From Pictodentalium vernedei (Eukaryota > Mollusca > Scaphopoda > Dentaliida > Dentaliidae): DNA of 64,000 nucleotides. Every line of letters starts with the position of its first letter. The stretch's first letter is position 1. The stretch lies in assembly GCA_031216915.1 (NCBI GenBank), contig CM062292.1:206171262-206235261 (forward strand), in the 5' to 3' direction. Shown here piece by piece: positions 52,617 through 64,000 of the stretch. The notes under the pieces were generated by a model that saw nothing but the letters and a program-made list of their open reading frames with translations, was not told the origin of the DNA and did no database searches. Position numbers and translations under genes: made by a program.

Positions 52617-53185
52617 GTGTTCCTAATAATGGGTTGTTGTAGTATCTGTTTTGTGATTCGAATATGTATATACCAGTTGAAAACTAAAATAAACATCCAT
52701 GTAGGGACTCATCTTTGTTTTAGGTTTTATTTCTCATAACCATTTCGCATTCCAATCTCCTTATCGCAGGATACGTTTTCTGGTGTGCATACTAACCAAG
52801 GGTTTAATCCCGATTGTCCCACTTTCGGATTTTAGTTGTTGTCCCTCCTCTCCCACTCTTGGATTTGAAAATACTTATAGTCGTTATCATAATTTGAACA
52901 CAACTCACTGCTGCTTATCGATCATGATTAAAACAACTGTCAGTATTTTTATGAGTGTTTACTTTTCGTGATTAGTAATTGTGATAGTGTATCTGGAAGG
53001 CTAGCACAACAAAATAATAAAAAAATACAAACCGCACATCCAAACATTTCCATTTAATTGACCACCTCAAAGAAATCCAGGCCTACAATGAAGTCACGCA
53101 AATGCAGCTTAGTGCAGGTGGATCCCCTGCCAGCAAAGAGGAGGAGATAAAGAAACATTCATGGTAGACTATAGGTCCTGAAACA

Positions 53186-53260
53186 GAGCTTCCCCTGAGT
53201 TCCAATGTGTTCTGTGTGCCTAATGGCACATAGAACACATTGGAACTTAGGGGACGAGAG
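53186..53260. repeat. Hairpin, about 30-bp arms
   Basis: CTTCCCCTGAGTTCCAATGT and GTTCTGTGTGCC pair with GGCACATAGAACACATTGG and AACTTAGGGGACGAG. Confidence 0.88.
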
Positions 53261-53507
53261 GTTGTTGAATGGCGAAACAACATAACAGAATATTTTATTT
53301 AAACATATTTTATTTCGAAGTCAAAATGGTTTGGTAAACAGGCTAAGCCTATTTGAATACCTCACCGTTACATTGTAGAACTTACAAACAATAATGGTGC
53401 TTCAACAGGTGCATTGGGTGGAACCAGCTGTCTTCTGTGATTACTTGATGCATTATGTATTTGTGACTGTATCAGTTATATCTTAACCCATGGGTTGGAG
53501 ATAGCCT

Positions 53508-53783
53508 CTACTCAAATCTCTTTGTTTCTGCAGTGTACTTTTGGAAGGCCACGAATACTCTTTGATTAACTTCATTAGGCCATGCTGAATTAGCGTACAG
53601 AATATAACTGATATTGTTTGTTAGATTCTCGATGTTTAGATGGAAAGACTGACGCTGGATGCGAAAGTTAGGACACGATGAGAGGAAGTGAGCTGCATCC
53701 TCATAATCATTTCCACAAGAACATTTAGGGTCGTTTGTTAAGAAGCGCTCGAATTTATGAGCATTCAAGTCACTGCATCTCAT
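53508..53783 (-). pseudogene. LINE C-terminal fragment
   Basis: The 91-codon frame reads KFERFLTNDPKCSCGNDYED, then AAHFLSSCPNFRIQRQ. The CxC...HFLxxCP pattern is the terminal zinc knuckle of non-LTR retrotransposon ORF2 proteins. No upstream RT is found nearby. Confidence 0.7.
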
Positions 53784-53841
53784 TCTAAGTTTACTATGGA
53801 GTATCTGACCTCGTCTACAACCAGCATAGTAATACTCTATA

Positions 53842-54308
53842 TGCGTCTGCTTTCAACATGTATTTAAATTTAATAATAAGTCACTGTTTTGATGTACAAA
53901 AACATCTTGTATATTGATCAGAGTTTTGATGAACAAAAATATCTAGCCTAGTTTATCAATGCTGTATAACAAATATCAACTTCTTATTCTGTTCCCCAAT
54001 GAAACAGCAAAATACGTGAAACAAACTATAAGAGAAAATGTTTGATCTGACCGCTAGAAAACTAATTAACAGAATATGCGTCTGTTTTCAACATGTATGT
54101 AAATTTAATAATAAGTCACTGTTTTGATGTACAAAAATATCTTGTATATTGATCAGTGTTTTGATGAACAAAAATATCTAGCATAGTTTATCGATGCTGT
54201 ATAACAAATATCAATTTTTTGTTCTGTTCCCCAATGAAACAGCAAAATACGCGAAACAAACTATAAGAGAAAATGTCTGATCTGGCCGCTAGGGAACTAA
54301 TTAACAAA
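53842..54308 (+). repeat. Tandem duplication of about 233 bp
   Basis: ATGCGTCTGCTTTCAACATG (53842) and ATGCGTCTGTTTTCAACATG (54075) start two units with over 90 percent identity by eye, each ending in CGCTAG...ACTAATTAACA. Confidence 0.9.
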
Positions 54309-54779
54309 ATCCCGACTGCCCCACTCTACCTCCTAAAATTAGAAAGTGGGACAATCGGGATGACACCTAACCAAGTCTCCAATATTATTCCCAACAAGAT
54401 AAATCCCAACAAGATGAATCCCAACAAGATGAATCTCAAAAATGGTCACTCCAACAAGACAAATTTAATTAAAATGACCAGATAACCCATTTTGAGGTTT
54501 TGGACAAAAATGCACACGAGAAGGGTATTTTGAAATGAAATTTGAAAAAAATGTTGAAAAAAACTTTAAGTAGTTGAGATATTTCATTTACATGTATTAT
54601 AAACCCACTAGAAAAAGCTCAGTAAAATCGTAATCTCATAACAAAAAGTAAAGGCGTTTACTTCTTGTACCATCTTTTATCATATTTTTAAAAAATATTT
54701 TTTCCCTTTGCACATTATTTATGCTTTATAAAATTGTGAGGAAAATTTGCATTTCATCAACAATCGTTTTGTGGGAAGG

Positions 54780-55170
54780 CTGGGGGCGCGGTGGCGTTGT
54801 GGTAACCGGTTCTCGTCAGATCACCGAAGTTAAGCAACGTCGAGCCCGGTTAGTCCTCGGATGGGTGACCGTCTGAGCGATCGATTTGGACTCCCACGTT
54901 GTGCCTTTGGGCAAGGCACTTAACCCCGATTGTCCATATGGGGGCACAATGGCGCTGTGTACTAAGGCGTACTGCACGTCGAGGGTGAGCATGTCTTCAA
55001 CCAATCTAACCCTGCCTGTGCTGCAACGCGGAGTTACGATGTTTGGGAGCTGGCAGCTGCTCGTCGTTGTTCTCTCCGGGTACTCCGGCTTCCTCCACCC
55101 GTAGAACTGTCACGGTCATGATTAGCTATTGTGCATAAGTATGTGACCTTAAACACCAATAAATAAAATA
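54780..55170 (+). mobile_element. 5S rRNA-headed SINE, copy 3
   Basis: This copy has the best preserved head (GTTAAGCAACGTCGAGCCCG, then GTTAGTCCTCGGATGGGTGA) and central domain (TTGGGCAAGGCACTTAACCC). The tail is shortened: after CACGGTCATG it goes to CACCAATAAATAAAATAAAT. Confidence 0.87.
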
Positions 55171-55436
55171 AATAAATGTGGGAAGTCTTGCTGATGAACA
55201 GAAAATTAACCTCTCGGTTCTCGAAAACAGATCTCCATCATCACGAAATCAGGTGAAGTCAGTGTCATATTTTACATGTCTCGGAGGAGGGGCAGCTCCT
55301 AATCGAGCTCCAGCAATTGTTAACTACGTGGATGCTTGTTCTTGTTTCAGAACCGAGATTAATTCATGAATATTTGGATGACATTTTTTGCTTCTATTAA
55401 GTTTGCTATGCCTTTAATGAGGATATTTTAACGATT

Positions 55437-55800
55437 CGTCTTGGTGGGATTCGTCTTGTTGGGATGACACCTATCACTTTACCCAATGGAAATGTAACGT
55501 AAAATATCTTACACAAAGGTCTTCTCAGATATTTCTCGAAATATTTCCAAAATATTTCCCTGGCATAGGTGATGGACATTCATTACTATGCATATAATTA
55601 TGTACTCACCTGGGCTTCGTCTTGGTGGGATTCGTCTTTTTGGGATGACACCTATCACTTTACCCAGTGGTAATGTAACGTAAAATTTCTCACATAAAGG
55701 TCTTCTCAGATATTTCTCGAAATATTTCTAAAATATTTCCCAGGCATAGGTGATGGACATTCATTACTATACATGTAATTATGTACTCACCTGGGCTTTG
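55437..55800 (+). repeat. Tandem duplication of about 181 bp
   Basis: CTTGGTGGGATTCGTCTTGT (55439) and CTTGGTGGGATTCGTCTTTT (55620) begin two units that share GGGATGACACCTATCACTTT and end with TGTACTCACCTGGGCTT. Confidence 0.9.
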
Positions 55801-56273
55801 CCAACATAAGTGAACTTTCCTCCATTGCACATCATAAACTGGCCAACACAAATTTGCATACCTGTGCAGAAAAATTTGTTCATCCTGATTTGACGAGTGT
55901 TGTCTTCTTTATATCTAACCACATAGTGCCTTATTGTTTTGGTAAAAGTATGCAACAACATTTTAGTTCTGATAACAAAGTCACCAAGTGTGCTCATTTT
56001 AAACAGTATGGGAAAGTAATTGCACCAAGCAAATTGCAAAACAAAACTTAATGGCTGCATTGGGACGTGAATGAAAAGTTTCAGGGTGCCTGAGGCATAC
56101 AGGGATGATGTGGGATTTGAAATCCTTTGCGACCTGAATGACTTTATTTGCTTATGAATCCACAAGAGTCGGAAGCCAATAATTGTATTTGGTTTGAGTG
56201 TGGGCTCTGGCAGTAGGGTTCTAGAGTCAGACCTTAAGAACCTTGAAATGGAAGGTGACTTGGAATTGTGCAT
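55779..56273 (-). other. Unassigned open frame of 164 codons
   Basis: This is a long frame for the local AT content. It contains a Cys-bearing end (FFCTGMQICVGQFMMCNGGK). I do not recognise it and cannot tell whether it is a transposase fragment or chance. It begins inside the duplicated unit at 55620-55800. Confidence 0.2.
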
Positions 56274-56689
56274 AACTACAAAAAATTCTGCACTGAGTTT
56301 TATTTAGAAACGTGGTCATATTTATGGTAATACTGAAACCGCAGTTTGATGGTTGTTTTAGGAAAAAGAAACCCAAACAGTTACTGGTTTGGGAGCAGCA
56401 CGAGCATATTATCCAAAAAAGGAAAAATTCAACCAATATGTGTTTTCGAAAGCTGGGAGTCATCCATCAGACTATAAGGGAGAGAATGGATGCTGAGCCT
56501 TGGCCATCTGGTCTGCCTTCATGGGGAACAGATGACGGGGTGATGGGAGGAAAAAACAAAACACACTCACAAACATACACCCAAAATCCCTTAAAAGGGC
56601 TGTTATATCTTTATTCCTATGAATTACTTTCAGTAATCAAAATTAATTCTTCAAAACGGTAATAATTAAAAAATTCAAAACTGTTTTTA

Positions 56690-58650
56690 GCTCACCGAAG
56701 GGAGCTTAACTTATCACTGGCTGGCCGTCCGTCGTCGTGAACATTTTTCAAACGACTTCTCTGAAACCACTGGTCCGATTTTCACGAAACTTCATGTGGA
56801 TGTTCATTACAATATGGCAAATCACGTTTGTTCAAATGAAATGGCCACGTCCCTTGGGGGCTCTGTATGGGGCATAACTCTGATAGCACCGTATGAATTA
56901 TACATGTAGAAAAATTATTAAAAAATCTTCTTCTCCAGAACCAGTGGGCAGAATCTTTTGACATCTTGGTATGGGCCTGATTCAAGTTTGTTCAAACCGG
57001 CCCCCTGGATTCATATTTGGGCTCACTATAGAAGCCCAAATTCGAACTTAGTGCATTTCAGGCAAATTTCTTAAAAACTCTTCTTCTCCGGATCCAGCAG
57101 GTAGAATCCTTTGATATTTGGTATGCAACATTGTGGGGTGCATCTGATTCAAGTTTGTTCAAATTGGCTCCCTGGATTCACATTTGGGCTCAGTATAGAA
57201 GCCCGAATTCGAACTTGGGGCATTTCAGGCAAATTTCATAAAAAATCTTCTCCAGATCCAGCAGGCAGAATCTTTTGATACTTGGTATGCAACATTGTGG
57301 GGTGGATCTGATTCATGTTTGTTCAAATCGGCCCCCTGGATTCATATTTGGGCTCAGTATAGAAGCCCGAATTCAAACTTAGTGCATTTCAGGCAACTTT
57401 CTTAAAAAATCTTCTTCTCAAGATCCAGCAGGCACAATCCTTTGATATTTGGTATGGAACATTGTGGGGTAGATCTGCTTCAAGTTTGTTCAAATCGGCC
57501 CCCTGAATTCATATTTGGGCTAACTATAAAAGCTCGAATTCGAACTTCGTGCATTTCAGGCAAATTTCTTAAAAAAATTTCTTCTCCAAATCCAGCAGGC
57601 AGAATCTTTTGATATTTGGTATGCAACATTGTGGGGTGGATCTGATTCAAGTTTGTTCAAATCGGCCCCCTGGATTCATATTTGGGTTCACTATATAAGC
57701 CCGAATTCGAACTTAGTGCATTTCAGGCAAATTTCTTAAAAAATCTTCTTCTCCAGATCCAGCCAGCAGAATCTTTTGATATTTGATATGCAACATTGTG
57801 GGGAGGATCTGATTCAAGTTTGTTCAAATCGGCCCCTGGGTTTATATTTGGGCTCAGTATAGGAGCCCAAATTTGAACTTAGTGCATTTCAGGCAAGTTT
57901 TTTTGAAAATCTTCTTCTCAAGATCCAGCAGGCAGAATCTTTTGATATTGGGTATGCAGCATGCTTAGGGGGGTAAAATTCAAGTTTGTACAAGCCAGGC
58001 CCCTGGGTTCATATTTGGGCTCACTGTGGCAGCCCTAATTATAACTTAGTTCAAAATGAGGAATTTTCTTTAAAAATCTTCTTCTTCAGATCCAGCAGTC
58101 AGAATGTTTTGATATTTGGTATGCAGCATGCTTAGGGGGTGAGATTCAAGTTTGTGCAAGCCATGTCCCTAGGTCCATATTTGGGTTCATTGTGGGAGAC
58201 TGAATGATAACTTAGTTCAAAATGAGGAATTTTCTTTAAAAATCTTCTTCAGATTCAGCAGTCAGAATGTTTTGATATTTGGCAAGCAGCATCCTTAGGG
58301 GGTGAGATTCAAGTTTGTTCAAGCCAAGTCCCTGGGTTCATATTTGGGCTCACTGTTGGAGCCCGAATGATAACTTAGTTCAAACGGAGGAATTTTCTTT
58401 AAACATCTTCTTCAGATTCAGCAGATGAATGCTTTTGATATTTGGTATGCAGCATCCTTAGGGGTGTAAGATTCAAGTTTGTTCAAGCCATGTCCCCAGT
58501 TCCATAAAATGTGTCTCTCATGACTTCATTCCTTTGTAGTGTTGATGAACCATGTCTAACTGAATGTGACCCCAAATACTTCTTTGAACCACTTTGTTTG
58601 AATCACTGTGCCCGGTGAGCGATTAAGGCCCCTTGGGGCCTCTTGTTTTT
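56690..58650 (+). mobile_element. Tandem-repeat array element, about 165-bp units
   Basis: The element begins TTTTTAGCTCACCGAAGGGA and ends GGGGCCTCTTGTTTTTTTA. Between lie nine or ten units, each with CTTCTTCTCCAGATCCAGCA, GAATCTTTTGATATTTGGTA, TTCAAGTTTGTTCAAATCGG and ATTTGGGCTC...AGCCC. The first units contain GCATTTCAGG and the last AAAATGAGGAATTTTC, so the array drifts along its length. The same units occur inverted at 4135-5080. Confidence 0.87.
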
Positions 58651-58989
58651 TTATTATTATTTCCAGATTAGCAGGCATTCTCAACTATATTGATGGAGAT
58701 TGAGCAAGGCAGAGAAACTCTAATTCATAGCATCATGCAATCTTAAGTGGGTGGCGACTGGTGAGCCATTAATGAAAACAAAATTGTCATGGCAATAATA
58801 GAAATAACATGATTTTGTCGACGTCCTGGTTTATTAACAGCCCTTGAGGAATGAATGACAGCCTTCTGGCTTATATATATAATAAAATGAGTTTGGAGAT
58901 TGTTACGATTTATTAATGGTTCTCGGGGAATGAACAACAGCCAAGGTGAGGTCGAGGAAGTTGATAAGCCAGAAGGTTGTCATTCATTC

Positions 58990-60400
58990 TAGTGATGAAC
59001 CGATAATCGGAACCGGCCGGTTATGGGGCATCGGCTGATTATGACAACCAGCTGTTAAAAACCGGCAGTTTCCGGTTATTCTATATTTAACACTGACTAT
59101 TAAAAATCCCTTTGATATCTGGCCATTTCAATAAAGTTTCCCCATTAAAAACGTATGTAGTGCATAGCAAAAACTTCAGGGATTTGCAGAGCTGGAAATT
59201 ACCAGCTGCAATCGGTATGAGATTGCCACCATTTCCGAAAGATTGTAGAGTTCAGGTAAACATTAGAGAAACACATCAGGGGAGGTAACAGAGTGAAAAA
59301 AGAGCATTGAATAAAACATACTGACGTACGTCTAAACCATGCGTCATATGACTTCACAACACACATTAACATCAAAATTATTATCTATTTAAGATACAAA
59401 GTATGTGTGCATAGTATATTCCTGGTTAATACAGCCAAGTGCATTGTATCCTTACACAAAGCTGTATTAACACTATTTACCGGAATAAAACAGAATCTTC
59501 ACGAGAACAATATCGTTTGATTGTATCATTAATAACGATCTTTTCTCCACACCCCAACCAAAATGCAAATATTAATTTGGCTAATACTGCCTAGCACTAA
59601 ATATGGTAAAGCTGAAGAATAGGGGACTTTTCCATTTACGTAAAAACAACGCACTTTTCTCACCTTTTTCTACATTTTCCTATTACTAGTCATGTTTTCG
59701 ATAAAATGACCTAAAGATATTCACTTTTACTGGCAATTATAACCGCTCAACGCACGTTTTTTACCGGTGCGATTTGTGACATTCGCGTTTATCTTTCCTC
59801 CATGTTTTTTTGTGTTTTTCGGCGTCTGCTCTGTGTATTGGTTGTTTTTGGTACACTTGTTTGTTCTGTTCTCGACATGGTCTAGGATCAGAGTAGTGAG
59901 GGTTAAGGTTAGCTTACCGGTAAGCTAACCCTAACCCTCACTACACTGACCCTAGACCTACAATCGCCAGCCAAAGAGAAAGCGAAAGTTATGTAAACGC
60001 GCACCTCAAAATGGCGAGAATGCAGAAGAATCTCCGGCACCGTGACATTAAAAGGGTTTAAATTATCTCTAATCTTAGTCATAAGTGAATATCTTTCGGT
60101 CATTTTATCAAAAACATGACTAATAATAGGACAATGTAGAAAAAAGGTGAGAAATATGCGTTGTTTTTACATAAAATGAAAAGTTCCCTATTCTTCAGCT
60201 TTACCCTAAATATGCATACTCTGAGAACTTATGTGGTATTAAGATTTTGTAATTGATGATTTATCCACGGAATTCTGTAGTATAACAGGCACCAGCAGAT
60301 TTTCTTCTGTTTCCTATTTCAACCATCGGAATCGGTATAATCGGCAGAGAAATAACCGGTAATCGGTTGATAGCAAGTTTTGATAATCGGTTCATCACTA
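58990..60400. mobile_element. hAT-like non-autonomous element
   Basis: TAGTGATGAACCGATAATCG at the left faces GATAATCGGTTCATCACTA at the right. Subterminal GGTTAT/AATCGG words recur at both ends. TAGTGATG ends are typical of hAT transposons. An 8-bp duplication is not evident. A second fold-back element is nested inside. No transposase is seen. Confidence 0.72.
59600..60212. mobile_element. Long fold-back element nested in the hAT-like element
   Basis: AAATATGGTAAAGCTGAAGA and ATAGGGGACTTTTCCATTTA pair with TAAAATGAAAAGTTCCCTAT and TCTTCAGCTTTACCCTAAAT. The arms are roughly 300 bp long and meet at TTAGCTTACCGGTAAGCTAA near 59918. CTCACCTTTTTCTACATTTT and its partner are also paired. Confidence 0.88.
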
Positions 60401-60459
60401 GTTATATTAACTTTTAACCTGCTGAGTAATTTTAAACTATTTTTCATAAAATCTAGTCA

Positions 60460-60500
60460 TGGCTGCTTTGAAGCAGCCATGACCAGACTTTATGAAAAAT
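60460..60500. repeat. Short perfect hairpin
   Basis: GTCATGGCTGCTT pairs with AAGCAGCCATGAC, extended by AAATCTA / AGACTTT-type ends. Confidence 0.8.
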
Positions 60501-60681
60501 TCATGAACATTTGATACAAGAAATCATTGGTTAAAAAGTCTACAAAACCTACAGGGGAAAATTTGTTTAAATATCCTCAAATTTTACTTATTTTAATAGC
60601 TAGGGATTTCCTGTCCTAGGTGGGAATATCTGGCAGCAGCATGAAAGGAGGTAATTTAAAGAAGTATTTTGAGTTAGGTTT

Positions 60682-61030
60682 AGGGAGCATGGTGGCTTAG
60701 CGGTTATGGAATTGGACTTCAAACCGAAAGGTCCTCGGTTTGATCCCTGCCAGGGGTAACTACATTGTGCCCTTCGGTAAGGCACTTAATCCTGATTTCC
60801 CATGTGGGGTCATGGTGGTGCTGCATACTAAGACGTACTGCATGTCAATGGAGCACTTGTCTCTTTAACCATTGCTAACACTGCCTGTGCATAGTTAATA
60901 TGTTAGAGTCGGACATTTACTCACCGCCGCTCGGTTATTTCTCTCTAGGCTTCCTCTACCCATAAAACTTGTTGAAAGGAGGTGACACTGCTGTCAAAAG
61001 TGTTGTTAAAGACACAAAAAAGTAAAAGCA
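60682..61030 (+). mobile_element. tRNA-headed SINE, copy 3
   Basis: TGGCTTAGCGGTTATGG (A box) and GGTTTGATCCCTGCC (B box) are followed by TTCGGTAAGGCACTTAATCC and a degenerate tail (AAAAGTGTTGTTAAAG). Confidence 0.82.
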
Positions 61031-61111
61031 AAGAGTTACTTTTAAAGTTTGTAACAATGGTCATCAACCTGGGAACACTGTTGGAAAATTGCATTCCCCC
61101 TAGCAAGCTTT

Positions 61112-61352
61112 AACCCTTTACCCAACGAATCGACCGCATCCACCTGCGTAATAAGCAAATTCAGCAGCTGAAAAAAAATTATTTTTCAAAATATTTCAGC
61201 AAAACCATATCATGTGACCCCTCTTTGGAACGAGCTCGTTCCAATGAGGGGTTCACATGATATGGTTTTGTTGAAATGTTTTGAAAAAATTTTTAAAATG
61301 ATATTTAGAATAATAAATTTTGATATCGTCTGCATTGGGTAAATGGTTAAAA
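61112..61352. mobile_element. MITE with TAACCCTTTACC ends, copy 3 (inverted)
   Basis: TAACCCTTTACCCAACGAAT at the left faces TTGGGTAAATGGTTAA. The centre TTTGGAACGAGCTCGTTCCA is palindromic. The orientation is opposite to the 47.8-kb copy. Confidence 0.87.
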
Positions 61353-61744
61353 GGAAAATTTGAATAATATAACTCTATTGCACTTGAAAACAATCCATCT
61401 TTTGCCCCATTATTTTGGGTCATAACTGTATCCAAACATTTCTTGTGCAGTTACCTGTGATGTGCGTGTTTTGTTTTTCTTTTACAACCTGTTCACGAAG
61501 TTGACTATTGTCTTCAACTCCGATTGTTGTGTGTTGTATCGGTCTATTGTTGTCGGTGTATTCATAAGTGTGAGTAGTGTAAACTATACCAAAAGTAATA
61601 TCAAGACTGTCGAGAAAAGGTATCTCTCGTCTAGCGAAAGTATTAAATCCACAGACCTTGCTCACAAAAAGTACAAAGAGTCTTCATTAATGATAACTCT
61701 TTGGCCAGCCGCTGATTTGTCGCGGTCCTCATAAGAGAAGGCCA

Positions 61745-64000
61745 TCATTCCCCCTGCACCCCACCCCCTCTTCCCCTCCTCTCCTCCCAGCATTCAGATA
61801 TAAACTGCTTAATAGTGTCCCTCACTTCCTCTTTTTCAATTTCTTCAATAAGCATTCCTACCCTCTCCCTCGTGTCCCCCTTCAGCCATCTATCCTTTGT
61901 TTCTTCACCCCACTTCTGCATTATTCTTCCAGTAAATTTTATTCTGTGTGGTATATACTGTGGGCATTCCAAGAGAAAATGTTCCAGGGTCTCCACTACA
62001 CCAGAGTGGCACATTTGGCATCCCTTTTCCCCATCTCTCCCAATTTTTCCCCGAAGCTCCAGTGATCTTGATCTCAGTTTGAACAGCAGTGACCCTCCAA
62101 AGGTGCCATCTAGGTACTTCTCAAAAGCTGGCTTTTCTTTATATTGTAACCCCTGCAGTGATCTTTTCACGCTAACCCCTGCTCGCCAGTTTCGATTGCA
62201 ATCTTCCATGACTCTCTCTTTGACAAACCTTTTGCCTTCTTTCATTCCTACTTCTATGTTTGTGACCTCTATAGAGTAATTGTCCATTAGTTCCCTCACA
62301 TGTTTTGACCACCCCGTTTCTATATTAGAATTCCAAATGGTATCGAGCATCAATTTGCACCACCGGTTGTCAGGCAGGTTTCTCAAGTAGTTAAAGTAAC
62401 ACAGTTTTCCCAAATCTACCCTGTCCTTGATTTTCATCCACCCAAGCTCCCCCCTTACTGCTTCCAAGGCTGCAGCATTACTCGACCCTGTTATCCATCT
62501 GCCGGCATCATTTTGAGTATTTTCCAACTTCTTAATAACGGTTTGGTTTAATGGAATCACGTCCGTGCCATACGTTATACTTGGTAAACCCACCCTCTCC
62601 CATAGTGTTTTCCCCACAAAGACCTTGTTGAAACTATTTTTCCCTAAAAGTTTTAGTTGGTTCAGAATTCTTTTCCCCTTCAGAATCAGTTTGGCTGAGT
62701 AATTTCTGTACACCCCTCTTCCCGTTATATTTATGCTTACCCCTAGATACTCATACTCTCCCGTTTCTCCTACAGTGATTTGTTTGCTTTCCCCTTCGGG
62801 GATTGAGAACTCCCCCACTCTCCATCTCTTCGTCATATCTACCTTGCGTCCAACGGGTATTACCTTGCTTTTATTTTCATTTAGTTCGAGCCGCCAAGTG
62901 TTCCCATATCTACCAACAATTTCCAGCAGTTTCTCTAGCCCCTGTTCAGTTCTAGACATTAACACCATGTCGTCCGCAAAGAATAAGCCTGGTATCTTTA
63001 TGTCTCCAACATTTACCCCCTCCGCACTCTGAATTAGTTCGTCCCCTAAATCTTTAACATACAATGCAAACAAAATCGGTGAAAAGATACACCCCTGCTT
63101 GAGGCCTATATCCATAGGGACTCGTTTTGTAGTGATACTCCCTAGACTGAGTTGGCTTTGCACATCTGTATACAGTGCTTTCATGATTCCCACAAAGTCA
63201 CCCCCCAGTCCGATGCCCTCGAGCTTTCGCCACATACCTTCCCTCCACACTCGGTCGTACGCTTTTTCACATCTAGAAATGCCAGAAACATCTTTTTCTT
63301 TTCAGCCTTTGTTGATTCTATCAGTTGGGTGAGTGTAAATAGGTGATCAGTGACTCTTCGTCCTTTCCTGAAACCATTTTGAATTTCTCCTAAAAAACCT
63401 TTCTCTTCAATAACTTCCTCTAGTCTACCGTATATGACCTTACAGAATACTTTTCCGATGTTACTACTAACTGATATCCCCCTATAGTTATCTAGAACTT
63501 CCTTATCCCCCTTTTTGTGTATGAACGACACCTTACTTTCCCTCCACTCTCTGGGGACCTCTTGCTTTCGCAGAGCCAGGTTGAAAAGGTTTGTCAGGAC
63601 TTCAATAAGTGCCTCCCCTCCATTTTTGAGGAATTCGTTCGGAATTTCATCAGTCCCTCCCGCTTTACCATTTTTTAATTTCGAGACCACGTTCCGCACT
63701 TCTTCTGTCGTTATTTCGCTACATACACGATTGGATAGGTTCTCCTCCACCAGTGTATTTCTTTTTGGTGGGGACCCACTGCCCCATCGCCTATCGTTTA
63801 TCTTTTCCCAGTGCTTGACTAACTCTGAAGCGATACGGCCTTTATCTTCTGTACTTTCCGCATCCACTTTGATACTCTGCACACTACTTTTCCCCCGTTT
63901 ATTTACCCAGTTCCAAAATACGTTTGAGCTCGAACCCCCCGTTTTCTTTATTGTTCTGGCAAGACTGCAATTGCGCTCCTTCCTATTATTATTCTTTATC
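61745..64000 (-). pseudogene. Nearly intact LINE ORF2, cut by the window edge
   Basis: The minus-strand frame 63882-63181 has NYRGISVSSNIGKVFCKVIY, FRKGRRVTDHL and MFLAFLDVKK. A one-base loss in an A-run near 63263-63268 shifts it into the 63250-61745 frame with GLKQGCIFSPILFALYVKDL, LFFADDMVLMSRTE and a C-terminal zinc knuckle CQMCHSGVVETLEHFLLECP. It ends at TAA/TGA near 61745. Only this one lesion is visible over 700 codons, so the copy is young. The 5' part lies beyond 64000; the sequence after 63882 still looks coding. Confidence 0.92.

Noticed and set aside
56900-58520. Regular direct repeats resembling a CRISPR array
   Set aside because: The units are 165 bp, degenerate and contiguous, with no short repeat/unique spacer alternation. 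The genome is animal.
60690-60765. Candidate tRNA gene
   Set aside because: A and B boxes are present but no acceptor-stem pairing is visible and a SINE body follows.

Overview
The window is animal genomic DNA, AT-rich and full of decayed transposons. Several features suggest a marine lophotrochozoan invertebrate, probably a mollusc: short exons in long introns with GT/AG borders, SINEs with 5S rRNA-like or tRNA-like heads, LINE copies with frameshifts, many fold-back elements, and a tandem repeat of about 165 bp present in two inverted arrays. The species assignment is an inference.

Only one host gene is recognisable. It is a trypsin-like serine protease on the minus strand, reconstructed here in seven exons from 50004 (start codon) down to 10586 (stop codon). 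The exons join in phase to give a 321-residue secreted protease with a signal peptide, a six-cysteine CLIP-like segment, an RIVGG activation site, the His/Asp/Ser triad and a trypsin-type specificity aspartate. The gene looks intact.

Intron 3 of this gene (20992-41838) holds the main feature, a 14,701-bp Polinton/Maverick (adintovirus-like) element at 25151-39851. It has 427-bp terminal inverted repeats differing at 5 positions, and a perfect 6-bp target duplication, TCTCTT. The left half reads rightward: a small Cys-rich protein, a two-membrane-segment protein, a zinc-ribbon/PLA2-like protein, a retroviral-type integrase and the major capsid protein. The right half mostly reads leftward: a DUF8207-like protein, a pVI-like amphipathic protein, the packaging ATPase, penton, a membrane-active protein, an acidic unknown, a remnant of protein-primed DNA polymerase B, an adenain-like protease and a fibre-like protein with phage-tail-like repeats. 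Most genes carry one or two clear lesions, such as in-frame stops, one-base frameshifts or lost catalytic residues. The polymerase has lost its N-terminal two thirds. The copy is therefore a provirus fossil, although its ends are still nearly identical.

The rest of the window is introns and flank. From left to right there are an inverted tandem-repeat element (3.8-5.7 kb), fold-back and MITE-like elements (6.8, 7.5, 12.9, 13.7, 15.8, 23.1, 47.9, 49.4, 51.1, 59.6 and 61.2 kb), 5S-headed SINEs (9.1, 48.8 and 54.8 kb), tRNA-headed SINEs (11.1, 40.8 and 60.7 kb), LINE remnants (17.1, 43.7, 53.5 and 61.7-64.0 kb), a mariner transposase relic (19.1-19.6 kb), a second tandem-repeat array (56.7-58.6 kb) and a hAT-like element (59.0-60.4 kb).
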